From Ilyonectria destructans (taxonomy: Eukaryota; Ascomycota; Sordariomycetes; Hypocreales; Nectriaceae): a DNA stretch of 64,000 nt. The stretch covers positions 2,542,001 through 2,606,000 of the forward strand of contig JAHEWK010000007.1 of NCBI GenBank assembly GCA_020740775.1, given 5' to 3'. This document shows positions 12,391 to 23,330 of the stretch, piece by piece; the stretch's first letter is position 1; each line of letters starts with the position of its first letter. The notes under the pieces are model-generated. The model saw nothing but the letters and a program-made list of their open reading frames with translations, made no database searches and was not told the DNA's origin. Both the position numbers and the translations under genes were made by a program.

Positions 12391-14105
12391 TACACTAATA
12401 CTCAGCGACGAATCTAAACTGTCCTGATTTCCATTTTCACCTACAATCCTGAGCTGCCGCCGCTTCACCTGAGCTTGAGTGATTTTCTTGTGGCGCAACC
12501 AGGTGTCTAATAAATCCGAAGATCCCAGGAGCAAGCAAACTTTCACCTGGCTGCCCCGGCAAATTGCCCTGTTAAAAGAAGTCGCGAGTATTCAGCCAGG
12601 TCGCTGGCCCTGTGCCGCAGCCAGATAATTGAGAGAATCTCTATACTGATTTAGGGACCGTGTGTAGAGCACCCACCTCTGTGTAGCTAGCGCTCAAATT
12701 ATGGCTGGACCACCATTTCTCACCCGATACCGCAGCGCACACCGTCAATAGCAAGGAAATAAGGCACCATTAGAATCATACGGATCTAGTTTTCATCATT
12801 AGGGACAGCTACAGTAATACCCTCTTTGAATCACCGGTACTCATCAACCTGCATAGCTATCTCTTCCATAGCAAGCTCCCATTCAGACCCTAAATCCCAG
12901 CCACCAAGGGCGCCAGCCTCAAACCATTGGGATGGGCGGTTATCCCACTGAGGGAGCATCAGAGGCCTTGAAACGCCGGCAAACGCTGCTGTATTTGAAG
13001 TTCGCGATACTTGCTGTAGTGTTGAGCTCGAGCTCGCATCATTACTATGACCAGCTTCCTAGCTGTGCCTGTGACTGCGGCCGTGACTGCGCCGGCTGCA
13101 TAGCGGGGACGACCTCCTCCAAAGCTGATGCTGCGGGGACCCTGACTCCCCTGCCTCGTCCTCCTCTGGTTCCTCGCCCTCTACTGTTTGTACGGTCTCG
13201 CGATCCTTGCGTTGACGGCCGTTGGGAAGGTCAGCTACTACCTGTCTCTATCTCGACCTGCGAGAGTGTGCGGCGCACACTTGGATTCAAGCGGCGGATT
13301 GACTGTTGACTCCGAGGGAGCTGCCTTGCAGTCGGGGTCGAAGCAAGGTCGGTGGAGCTGTCAAGCTTGCGGGTATCGTGAGCTTCTTATTGATAGAGAC
13401 TCGGGGCCGGCTTCGAAGGTTGGCGACAGTATCATGATCGCGGAACCGCAGTAATGGCGCTTCGAGATCTGACGTAATACTCAGTAAAATTCAGATATTA
13501 ATGAATCCAATTCCTACGAACGGCTTGAAGCCACCAGCGAGGTGTATCATTTCCTTCGTTAACGGCTCCTCGGTCTCTAAAGCCTTAAAGATGTGATGAC
13601 TGTAAGGAAGCCCGTATTGCTGTATGGAGTTGCCCGTACACACACACAGCGCTCGGGCTGCGGTCTCGAGGGAATAGCAGGTGCGGCAAAGCGACGCTGC
13701 CTAGCAAGAAGATTGACAACTGTGTAGGATATCTGTATGGACGTCATTGACCATGCTTTCCAACTCCTGAGTGTCAAAATAAACCAATAAAATAACCGTA
13801 ATGAACCCTTCTATTTGATACCTAAACCCATAAACCTTTGTGAACATAAGAAACTTGATATCTATGCTGAATACTTCGCTTGTACATTTTCTGCATTCCG
13901 TTTGCCACTGCAAACCCGGCCCGAACTGTCCCATCACTCAGTTCGAAGGTCCGTCGTTCATTCTCTCGCCGATTGACCAACGCCTAGCCTTCGTGTATCT
14001 AGCTCCCTAATGGACTCCAATTCTGTTGGAAGCTCTGATATCCTCGTCGTCGGACTAAGGATCCCGACCAGCGCCTAATCATTCGCCACTATTGACATAT
14101 GGGTA
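12391..14105. other. Intergenic with an unclassified GC-rich open stretch
   Basis: Between about 12,932 and 13,454 there are overlapping plus-strand frames of 125 and 88 codons. One contains a single hydrophobic segment (WFLALYCLYGLAILALTAVG, about 13,170-13,230). I cannot assemble a gene from it or name a family. The rest shows nothing. Confidence 0.35.
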
Positions 14106-15174
14106 TTAACTTCGACCATGATAGTGCGAATCCGTTCCATTGTCATACGGGTTGGGAGCATTTTGAGGCGTTCTTGCGTCATTCCGGTGTTCTCTGTCCA
14201 TCATCGAATATGATTCAAGCTCCACATTGTTGTACTCTTTTATGCGTTCATTATGATTCATAACCCGACTCGGATGGAAGACATTGAAGAGCGTGACAAC
14301 AATGAACATCAATGTTGCGTCAAAGATGTAAATGTATACCTCAGTGCCTTGGAGTGTTCCGGTCGAACCACCGATGTACTCGGCGATTCGAAAAACGGAT
14401 CGAATCATGATGAACATACTGGCCACATACATTACCAAGATAAATTTCTTCCATGGTGTGGTAATCGTAAGGCTAGCTGTGGTGGGATTGTTGATTATTC
14501 GACGGTGGAAGATTATAGTCACGACCATGAAAAATCCGAAAAAGACGATCTGAACGCCGAGACCGCCGATGATGACATTCTCGCCCAGTTTTTGACTGCT
14601 CTTGGTTTTGGCGTTGGCTAGCATACCACCGCCTGTTGTGAGAGTATTAGTATTCGATATTACAAGTGCGAAGTGAGAATTGGAGGGGCCAAGTCATAAG
14701 CAGCTTACCTCCAGACTGGGCCAGGAATGATATCACATCTCCCAGGACAAAAACCTTGGTCAGCCAGGTTGTTTTGATGACGGAGTAATTATCGGCATTC
14801 AGAAGGCGAATAAGTCTCCCTAACACCATGTAGATCGAAGCTGCCAGGAGTGTTGGACCAAGGAGTAAGAATAAGGACTGTAAAACATATGGCATGGTCG
14901 CCCAGTTCGGGGTCTGTTTCGCTGACCACGCTCGTCCGACATATCCAACGATTTCAACTGTGAGAAATGTCCATCAATATTTATGCCACGGTATTCTCCA
15001 TTGTCCAGAATACTCACATCCACATCCGATTAGGAATGGGAACATATAAAATGCTCTTGCCCGGAACAGCTGAAAAGCGTGGGTCGCCGCTGATATGGAG
15101 AAGAGCACAACAAATATCGCAGCTGCAGCGAATGAGGGATCGTAATGATAGAGGACGAATTCGCCCGAAGCCAT
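14106..15174 (-). CDS. RTA1-like multi-pass membrane protein
   Basis: Three exons (15174-15018, 14957-14709, 14632-14106) give about 310 residues with roughly seven hydrophobic helices. Family hallmarks are visible: YVLQSLFLLLGPTLLAASIYM, the DVISFLAQSGGGG run created by the second splice, and the SVFRIAEYIGG helix. The C-terminus is hydrophilic and probably cytosolic. RTA1/RSB1-type proteins are fungal membrane proteins linked to lipid translocation and resistance to toxic compounds. Introns of 60 and 76 bp have GTGAGT and GTAAGC donors. A second, more diverged RTA1 protein lies at 43.7 kb. Confidence 0.93.
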
Positions 15175-17701
15175 GGTTCCTCGTTATTGCTGGGGTCTGG
15201 TGTTATTGTTGGAGCTAGAGATGTTTGTTCTCAAGGAGGGTTGTGAATCGATCAGATTATGGTGATGGTTCGTGTGGAGTCGATCGGGATGTGCTGAGGT
15301 CAGATTGATCTGCAATATTGGGGCCACTGACCATACTTATACATGGCGTGCTTTTCACAGTAACCAAAATATTCAGACAACACCCTTCGGAAAGCTCCTT
15401 CTCAATGGCAAGGGCAGACCAAGGCACAGCCTGTCGCCAGGTGGGGCCAGGGGCGCGCCGAAGAATTGGATCACTCTTTGTTCCGTGGCTAACAGAAACA
15501 AAACAGTGGTGTGTATGCTTGTATCGAGTACCGGAATTCAGAAGCCAGCTCTGCTCGGTGAATCCGGGCCATTTGGAATGTTACAGTCGAGTACAGCATA
15601 GCCCGATTGCGCGCCCATTCCATTTTGTCGACAGTTGCAAGTCCTGCAAAAGGGAAACGGTTTGACGTATTGCTAAATTTAGCTTCGCCCATCAGCAATA
15701 CGTCAAGGTCTCCGGGAATTCGGCACGGCAGACCCATGCAAGACAATTTCCTCCCCGTTCCGCGAGGCTGATTCGATAGCCTTCACTGTCCCCTGGCGGA
15801 TTTACAAAGCTGGGCCGATAGCCCCTGAAAGATAATGGAGGCGATGGGGCTGAGTCTCCCAACAGGGCGACTGTCAATGATCGCTGCCGGAGGTGGTGGG
15901 TTCACGCCAAATGGGTTAGGTTAGTTCTCTGTCACTCTGGAATCAAACTACGAATCAGAGTTAGCTAGATATTGAAATTGGGCTCCGGTTTCGGTTTCGC
16001 AATCGGGTTTCCGGATGCTCCGGACTAATGTGATCTTTGGACCCACCCAATCTGCTTGCTATGCAGTTATCGCGATTCTATTTGAGACGAATGCTGCACT
16101 TGTGTTGGATCCGTTGCGGTCAAATTCATCAATTGGCTAGTGTTCAGCGCAGTGATGATGATGTTGATGATTGCTTGTGCCGTTTATCCGACTAAACGTG
16201 ATACGCGTATCAGACCCCCCTACTGACCAAGATTTGTCTCCGCACAAGTGTACTACTCCACGTATTTGCTAGCACCAGCTGGTGTTGCTAGCGTGAGAGG
16301 GTGTCCCAGTCCCAGATCCTGTTTGATTGCGTAGGCCGCTTCATCAGCCCTTGCGTCACCTCTTTGTGGCTACAGCACGCGGTCCTCCGGGATCTAACTC
16401 CAGTTGTTCATGTGTAGCTGTTTCTATGGTACGCTTAAAAATGCTATTATAATAATTCTGGCAAGTATACTAGGGCTAGCCTGATGAACTATCTACAACT
16501 TAAAAGTAACTGCACCTTCTCAGATATTTAAAGAATATGCTTTCCCCTCTTCAATCTTTAAATCCTTGAGCCTATGCTATCTCGTCTTGTGGTTTTAGAC
16601 TAGTTTTCGCAGCGACTAATCCCGCATTCTTTACACTCTTATTCTTCCGGTTGCGTTAAGAAGCATTTGATCAAGTGCTTCTATCATCCAGTCAGCCCAT
16701 TCCTTCAGCTGGGCTGAGCAAAATTCCTCCTTGTGATCCCAGACGCTCTCTGTCCCCGGCCCGGTCTACACGAAGTGCATCTCCCATCAACACACTATCT
16801 GAATTAGACGTTCATCGTTCCCTGTACGGCTTGGCAATCTCGGTAACGTTTTAATGAGGCTAAGCTATAATGGGGAGAGGGTGTGTCGATGCCGCACATG
16901 CTGCCAAGGCGCGATCTGCCCTTGTACTCGCGGAGCAATGACCTTCCTACAGAACATTTTGTTCTTCCTCACAAATACATATGCAACATTGTGGGGGAGC
17001 TCAGATGGTCAGTTGGAATGGCGAGATGGTATCTCTAGAGCGCACTCAAATATCACGCACTCCTAGACGGCATTCTATCAATTTTTGCGATGCGCAAGTT
17101 TGTCACCACTGGAAATGTAGAGGCAAAGCAATTGCTCTTCGCAAACAGACTGTGGCTTTGGAGGGACTTACACAACTCCTCTCATCTCTCGACTCTGAGA
17201 ACTAAATCGCCATATTCCCACTCTGATTGATTCCTTGATTAACTCCCTCAAATGCCTGCAAGTTGTTACTGTTATTTGTGGAGCATGTTTGATCGAGCAG
17301 TGGGCTAATTGTCTTATGTTTTGATGCCCTCCAGATTTATGGACCCGTGGATTTCAGGAAGAAATAATCGGGTTCATCCTAGTTATTCTAGGCCAAATAC
17401 AAGAGAGTCCAGACTATAGTACACGATGAGAAACCTGTTCACCAACGCTCACGTCAAATCATTTCTGAAAAGGTGCAGGGTAAGCTGAAGTAGAGTGGAT
17501 CCGAGGGGAGCTTATGATTGGTCAAGACATCTCAGTCCTCGTGCATCGCCACTCCCGATTAAATTGGACAATTAGGGGAATTGTTCATGTTCGAGCAGGG
17601 ACTTACTTCTTCGAGGCTATAGCGATGTAATATCCCGATAATGGCAAGGTTTATTGAATGGCGGGGAGGTGGTTATTGTCCGGTCGAATTCCTTATTTAG
17701 A
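15175..17701. other. Intergenic, no gene recognised
   Basis: About 2.5 kb with only short frames. A plus-strand stretch near 17,050-17,205 is open in two frames without recognisable homology. No RNA gene was spotted. Confidence 0.45.
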
Positions 17702-19419
17702 ATGTGGGGAGCGGCGGGAACAGCGGCCCGAGCCGGAATGGTCATTGCAGATGTCCAGGATGACGAGTTTCTCAGTAAGAAAGCTGCGGCCTATCATTTC
17801 CCGGCCGAGTTTTTGTGATTGATCTAAGATGCTCAAAACGAAATATTCCAAAAGCCTCAAATATTGCGTTGCCTCTACGACCCAACAGAAACGAGGGGAA
17901 GTGGCGCACGAGAGCCGCACAAACGTTTGGCCGAGACACTTGCAATTTCATTAGCCGAGTTGTTGTACAACGAGGCAGTGCGGCTGAAGCGCCTCAGGTG
18001 TTCAGACTCTGGCTGCCTCGTCCATCTCTGGACCATCATTGCTCAACGTGAGATAAATGGCATCATCTCAACACGACCCATGCTGTACAGAGAGGGCATC
18101 ATTCTCATGGAGAAAAGGTACGTGTTGCACAACCCCCAGAACAAAGCGACGCTCATTGTTTCAGGCGAAAACGTCTGGCGGCGGGGAGGGCAGCTCGCTA
18201 GGTGTGCTGCCTTGCCGACGGACTTGGATTCCGACATTGTGATCCTGTCAGTTCCCACACGTCCTCGCCGACAAATCTAACAATAATACAGCCTGGCGAA
18301 TGCAGACAAAGTCCGAGAATGCCCTTCATGTCGACGAGCCTTTACCCAGACCTTCCGCATGCCTGAGCTGTGGTGGACCACGTATTGCAGGAAATCGAAT
18401 GGCTACTTCGGCTGTGAGACGACGAGCGGCGATGATGGCAGCATCGCAGAGATTAGTACGCGCTACATATTGAAGAAAGGCATGGCTAACGCAATGTAGA
18501 TACCTGGACCCGTTTCCTCGTGAAGCTGTTGGACGGCAAAGGGCAACATAAATGGTACAAGATGAACATCTTCGTCCGATGGCTCTCCACCACCCAACAG
18601 ACCATCGTTCTCCTCTTTGATGCGCCACCGGCGCTGAAAGAAAAAATGCCCACGCCGCTACTGCAAAATCCCAGCAAAAATCACCTAGCTGACCCCTTCT
18701 GGGTCTACCCTCGCCTCATCGAGGAAGTCGTCAGTCTCCAAGACGTGGCCGTTTGGACCACGCGCACCCACGTGCGGAATGCGGAAAAATACAGGATGCA
18801 GACTGACCCGCCGACGCCGAATTACTCTCACCTGCACGACCTTGCGAGACACATAATCCATGTTTCCGAAACCCTCGACCTCGCCGTCAAAACCATGGGA
18901 AGCGTGTTGCAGCAGCACGCGTCCTTCATGAACGATGGCCCGAGTACCCTCCCGAAGAAAGCTGCCTATCGAAACGTGCACGAACGACTGCTGTTTTTCG
19001 AGCAAATATTTGAGGGCCTGCGGTGCAGATCGTCCTCGAATAAGGAGCGTCTGCAGAACGAGATCCAGCTCGCTTTCAACGTCGTCGCAGAGTACGACGC
19101 AGACATATCGCTGCAGATTGGCCGTGCGACGCAGTCAGACAGCGCGGCAATGAAGACGATCGCGTTTCTGACCCTGGCGTTCCTCCCAGCTACGTTCATC
19201 TCCGCAATCTTCAGCACGTCGTTCTTTTCATTTGATACAGGTAGCGGCGGGTGGGGGATGTCAGGCAAGATCTGGGTATACTGGGCGTTTGCCCTTCCAG
19301 TGACCTTCGTCACCTGTGCGCTGTGGTACTTTTGGCAGTGGAAGTTTGACAAGGCATGGTCGACTTCGACTCGCGCGAAGAATGGGAGACTGCAGCTGCA
19401 AGAGATAGTATCTAATTAG
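17702..19419 (+). CDS. CorA-like divalent cation transporter family protein with Cys-rich N-terminal region
   Basis: Four exons (17702-17774, 17829-18246, 18292-18455, 18500-19419) join to about 524 residues. The C-terminal half has a helical region followed by two membrane helices, the first AFLPATFISAIFSTSFFSF (about residue 450) and the second WVYWAFALPVTFVTCALWYF, as in fungal CorA/ZntB-like proteins. The canonical GMN of true Mg2+ channels is not visible between the helices, so Mg2+ transport should not be assumed. The N-terminal half is soluble and includes a C-x2-C-x18-C-x8-C arrangement (CPSC...CRKSNGYFGC) that could bind zinc. The first exon was chosen because ATG 17702 and a GTAAGA donor reach the next exon in frame; an internal in-frame ATG at 17738 is an alternative start. 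Confidence 0.8.
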
Positions 19420-19450
19420 GTGGGTAGATCATAAGAGACCCGTGATGAGA

Positions 19451-20694
19451 TCAGAACGTCATGTTCCCCAAACTGTCGCCTTGGTTAATCTTGACGTTGT
19501 TCCCAAATGAATTATTTGCAACGGTTCGGCTGCTATTCGTTTGTTCCAGACCTGCCATGTGTGAGCGACAGAGACGAGGGAGTTGATTTGGCTCTTACCG
19601 TTCCCCTGCGCATTCGGCGCCTTCAAGGTTTGAGCTTGGGGTTCATAATTTACAGAATATCGCTCTAGAATTGCCCTGGCTACAGATGCCGCCGTTGCCG
19701 CCGCAAAGTCTTGCCATTTCTTGTTCTTGTGGCTGTCTGCGTAATCGCAGATGCCCTTGACGACAATGCATGGGACTTCCTCCCAGGCGCCGGCGCCTTC
19801 CATCTCGAAAGCGATGAGATTGTGCGCGGCGGCAATGCGATCTCGGTCTTTTCCAGACTTCATGACAGTGTTACCTGAGCCGACCCGACCGATGAAGATC
19901 TCTGGGGTGTAATCGTCGTCTTCGAAAGGGAATGCCCTCACAACCAAGTTGGCTTCATCGCATCCTGTTTCGGCACACGACGCCTTGGAACACTCACAGA
20001 AGTCCCCGGATCCGCTTACGCATAAGTCGCATGATGTCCGGTGTATGTGAGTGTAGTCTGCCGAGTATAGCTTGTCTTCGGCTGACCCAGGGTATCTGTA
20101 CTTATCCTCGGCTCGCTTCCGCCTTGAGCTCTGCAGACGCTTGGTTTCAGCTACATTTTGCAGATGTTCCAAATGCTTCCTGGCTTTCTTCTGCAGGCCG
20201 TCTTTACCGTCCCGCGTCTCAAAGTTCACAAGCAGACTCCGAATACCTTTGCTTGCTCTCCCAAGACTGTCTTCGACCGTATTCTTCATTGCAAAGTTCC
20301 CGGGGTACTGCCTGCCATAGTCGTACTGTATGATGGTCTTGCTCAGTACTACGTCGCCCAAGAAGACATCTTCTCCCGCAATTCTGGGCACGCCCCCGCA
20401 GATTCCAACGAGCAGGGCAAGCTCGATGTTATTGTAGCTTGACCGCAGGTTAACTGTTGCTGCCGCCGCACTGGATGTGCCCATATTCTCAAGAATGACG
20501 AGGACGACATTGTGAAGCCCGATGCGGCCCGTCGTGTAGGTATTTGTGTCTTGGGATGCTTGACCGTAGGGACTGTTATCCTCGTCCCAACTGTCGTCGA
20601 AAAGCAGGGTCATGGCATCGGCCTCGAGTGGTAAAGCGCAAATAATTGCAATGTGAAAGTCTTCACGATGAGCGGGTCGCGTTGGAGCGGCCAT
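19451..20694 (-). CDS. PNP_UDP (nucleoside-phosphorylase-fold) effector-like protein with C-terminal amyloid-like motif
   Basis: Two exons (20694-19599, 19551-19451) encode about 398 residues. The body is the phosphorylase fold seen as an N-terminal effector domain in many fungal NLRs: HIAIICALPLEADAM at the start, LALLVGICGGVP, then LIAFEMEGAGAWE and CIVVKGICDYADSHK. A 47-bp intron (GTAAGA...CAG) replaces the tail of the unspliced frame with 32 residues ending in a G/N/Q-rich motif (NNSFGNNVKINQGDSLGNM). That resembles the short beta-solenoid amyloid motifs (sigma/HRAM class) that link fungal effectors to NLRs. ATG 20694 is the first ATG in frame. Its divergent neighbour starts 213 bp away and carries a matching motif. 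Nucleoside cleavage as the activity is inferred from the fold only. Confidence 0.82.
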
Positions 20695-20907
20695 GGCAAC
20701 GATTGTTGAGCGCCAGAATGACCCGAGCAGGAATTTAGGCACCGAACTGATTAAGGCTTCAGTGGAGCCGTACGAATAATGTCTCGGGTTCAAAATGAGG
20801 GGTCGCACAAGGAAGTCTCACGTGCCGTGTGCAGATATATGACTCTGCTTATTTGTTCAGCTTCAACCAGTCATTTCGGGCACATTCTTTTGAAAATCAC
20901 AGTCACG

Positions 20908-21377
20908 ATGAAGGAGTTAGTGTCTTAACGACGAAACAGAATAGACAACTCAATTTATAGCAATATCAACGTCAATCAGGGCGATCAATCTATCCCGCCG
21001 ACTCCTCCAGCCCGTTCTGCCTTCTGGGTCATCCCGTACCAACACAACGAGCATCCTATTCGCCGATCACGCCTTGTGGACAAGCTCGATGCATTATTCC
21101 ACCCAACCCGGGACTCCAGCGCCGCTCTCTGTAGTTTAGAAGGACCACAGAAGAGATGGCAGCCAAGGCATTGGAGCTTCGAAGGGTAGTTCATGGGGAG
21201 ATGCATCCGGACACGTTTCTTTATATACACCGCCTCTCTTGCATTTGTCATCATCTGGGCCGGGTCGACGAGGCCATCTCCCTGGAGGAAGAATGTTTTC
21301 GGCAGGAACGGTTAGCCTTAGGAGAGAATTACCCCTCCACACAGTCTTCCGCCCGGACTCTTGAATTGTGGAAATAA
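20908..21377 (+). pseudogene. Relic of an NB-ARC/TPR receptor with motif-bearing N-terminus
   Basis: A short first exon (20908-20915) and a 45-bp intron lead to NINVNQGDQSI, then the pre-NB-ARC sequence FWVIPYQHNEHPIRRSRLVDKLDALF and LCSLEGPQK, where the P-loop should begin. There the frame breaks: it runs to a stop near 21,190. In another frame from 21156 the sequence resumes as TPR (ALELRRVVHGEMHPDTF, LGRVDEAISLEEE) to a stop at 21377. The whole nucleotide-binding core and most TPRs are missing, which fits one internal deletion starting at the P-loop. The equivalent point in the intact receptor at 9.9 kb is an intron site. It cannot make a functional NLR, although the motif-bearing N-terminus could still be expressed. 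Confidence 0.8.
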
Positions 21378-21907
21378 CTCCTGGATTTTGCGAAGGATCA
21401 TATTTGAGTAGCGCGACAGGGGCATGTGTTGCGCTGCAAGACTTGAGTGGCTGTGCCACTTTGTTTTTGACACAGCGGTAAAGCAAACTTTAAGGAACAT
21501 TTGTAAATATCTCAGCTTTCCATTTAATAAGATTTGATGTCAACCTGCTTAGGACCGGGTATAAGTGGGCCGTCAGCTAGATAGAACGATCCAACAACGT
21601 CTTGGCTGTTGTGGACGAGGTCGATGTAAAGGATAGGTGCGATGTGGTTGACTCTTCAGCGATTACGAGTACGAAGGGAGACGTTAGTTGGTTGTCTATA
21701 GGCAATAGCCCAATAAGACGCGGTGCGTTTCGGTAAAGGAAGGTAGTACTACTTAGTAGGGTACAACCCCTGACAGGGAAAGCAGGACACGTAGTGGTGG
21801 TCTGATTAAGCGGCAAGGTGGAGTTATAAACCCCGCATGTGAATGAGTGGAAATCTCGGTCTCCTCGAGTCTTCCTTTCTCGCTCCCATTCAGAATCTCA
21901 AGTCAAC
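21378..21907. other. Intergenic, promoter of the methyltransferase gene
   Basis: No gene seen. A TATAAA lies at 21825-21830. Confidence 0.5.
21825..21830 (+). promoter_or_regulatory. TATA box of the methyltransferase gene
   Basis: TATAAA sits 78 bp upstream of the ATG at 21908. An in-frame GTG codon at 21839 is too close to it to be inside the transcript's coding part, which supports 21908 as the start. Confidence 0.45.
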
Positions 21908-23330
21908 ATGGCTGAAGCAAGTACTGTCACCCACGGCGCAATTGAGGCCATCGCACCAAGCGAACAGGTTGAGGACGAGGACGAGTTCGCTACTTCGGAT
22001 TACGATGCCAGCTCACTGTCCTCGAGTTCTGCTAGCTTGACCTCAAGCGTTTACCAGCACGCATATGAGAATGGTAGGCGGGTAAGTGGAATCTACTGCG
22101 GGGATTGAAGAAAATGCTGGAAGAAGGGTCCAACTGACCCCAACACAGTATCACCAGTACCGTCATGGAACGTAGGTCCTAGAAAAATGACGAGCATAAG
22201 CGATTATCCTGATATCGAGCAGGTATCCGATTCCAAATGACGACGCCGAACAGAACCGTGATGACATGAAGCATGCCATGATGCTCGAGCTCACAGAGTG
22301 TGTATCCGGTATGGACGCCCGTAGTTGTTGGTTTACTGACACTTTAATGCAGTGGCAAGTTGTTCTTTGCTCCAATTGGTGACAATCCTGGGAAGATTAT
22401 CGACCTAGCTACCGGTACCGGTATCTGGGCCGTGGATAGTAAGCTGCTCACTTCATACTATGTGCGACGTAATACACACTAACCACTCAAAGTCGCCGAC
22501 AAATATCCTAGCGCTACCATATTGGGTGTGGATCTTAGTCCCATCCAGCCAATTTGGGTCCCGCCCAACTTGAGATTCCTCGTTGATGATATCGAGGATG
22601 AGTGGACGCATGGTGATGACTGGGACCTTGTGCATATGCGTTGCATCAGTCCCTGGCTAAAAGATGAAGTCAATGTGCTCCGCCAGGCCCGTGAGTGAGT
22701 TAATTTGCCCTTCAACCTACTGTTGCAAGCGCCCACAGTCGTGACGCTCTGCTTTGGGTTGATGTACCCACGGAAATTATGCTAAAGAGACACCCAGACA
22801 TCTCAAGCCCGGTGGATGGATCGAGATTCAAGAGCTCGACGCTCGCGCCAACTGCGACGACGGGTCATTGTCCCCCGACGCTCCCCTGGCTCAGTTCTTT
22901 GACACAGCCGAGAGGGCTGTAAAAGAATTTGGCATGAAGTTTCGCGCTGGCGAGAATCTCCGAGGTCCTCTCGAACAGGCGGGGTTCGTCAATGTGAGCT
23001 GTACGGTGTTGAAAGTACCCATTGGGACATGGCCAAAGGCAAGATTCACCACGCAAGGGCAAAATCTGGTTTACTAACGAGTACATAAAATAACAGGATA
23101 AGAAAAAGCGCCTTATCGGACACTACTGTAGGACGGCGGTAAGCGACATGTTTGGAGCTATGGCTGCGAAGCCTCTGCGAAAGATTTTGGACCCTGTCGA
23201 GATAGAGTTATTCCTAGCCGGTGCCAGGAAGGATCTTCAAAACCCCAGCATTCACTCTTATGAGAAGTACTACTTTTGGATGGGCCAAAGGGCTTTGGTT
23301 GACGGGGACGTTGGCGCTAAGGCTACATGA
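21908..23330 (+). CDS. LaeA-like (UMTA) SAM-dependent methyltransferase
   Basis: Seven exons (21908-22081, 22149-22171, 22223-22297, 22353-22438, 22493-22694, 22798-23038, 23097-23330) join without a frame break to about 344 residues. The SAM site is clear: motif I IIDLATGTGIWAVD split by intron 4, then VDLSPIQP, a DDIEDEW acidic strand, DLVHMRCI and HLKPGGWIEIQE. The acidic, serine-rich N-terminus and YPIPNDDAEQNRDDMKH are typical of fungal LaeA/UMTA-like proteins, many of which sit by or regulate secondary-metabolite genes; no biosynthetic core gene is visible nearby. The sixth intron is GC-AG (AAG|GCAAGA ... TACTAAC ... CAG), needed to keep frame and the only unusual splice in the window. 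Substrate unknown. Confidence 0.92.

Noticed and set aside
12932..13454. Possible small membrane protein in two overlapping frames
   Set aside because: No frame has both a plausible start and the hydrophobic segment without a stop; not enough for a gene call.
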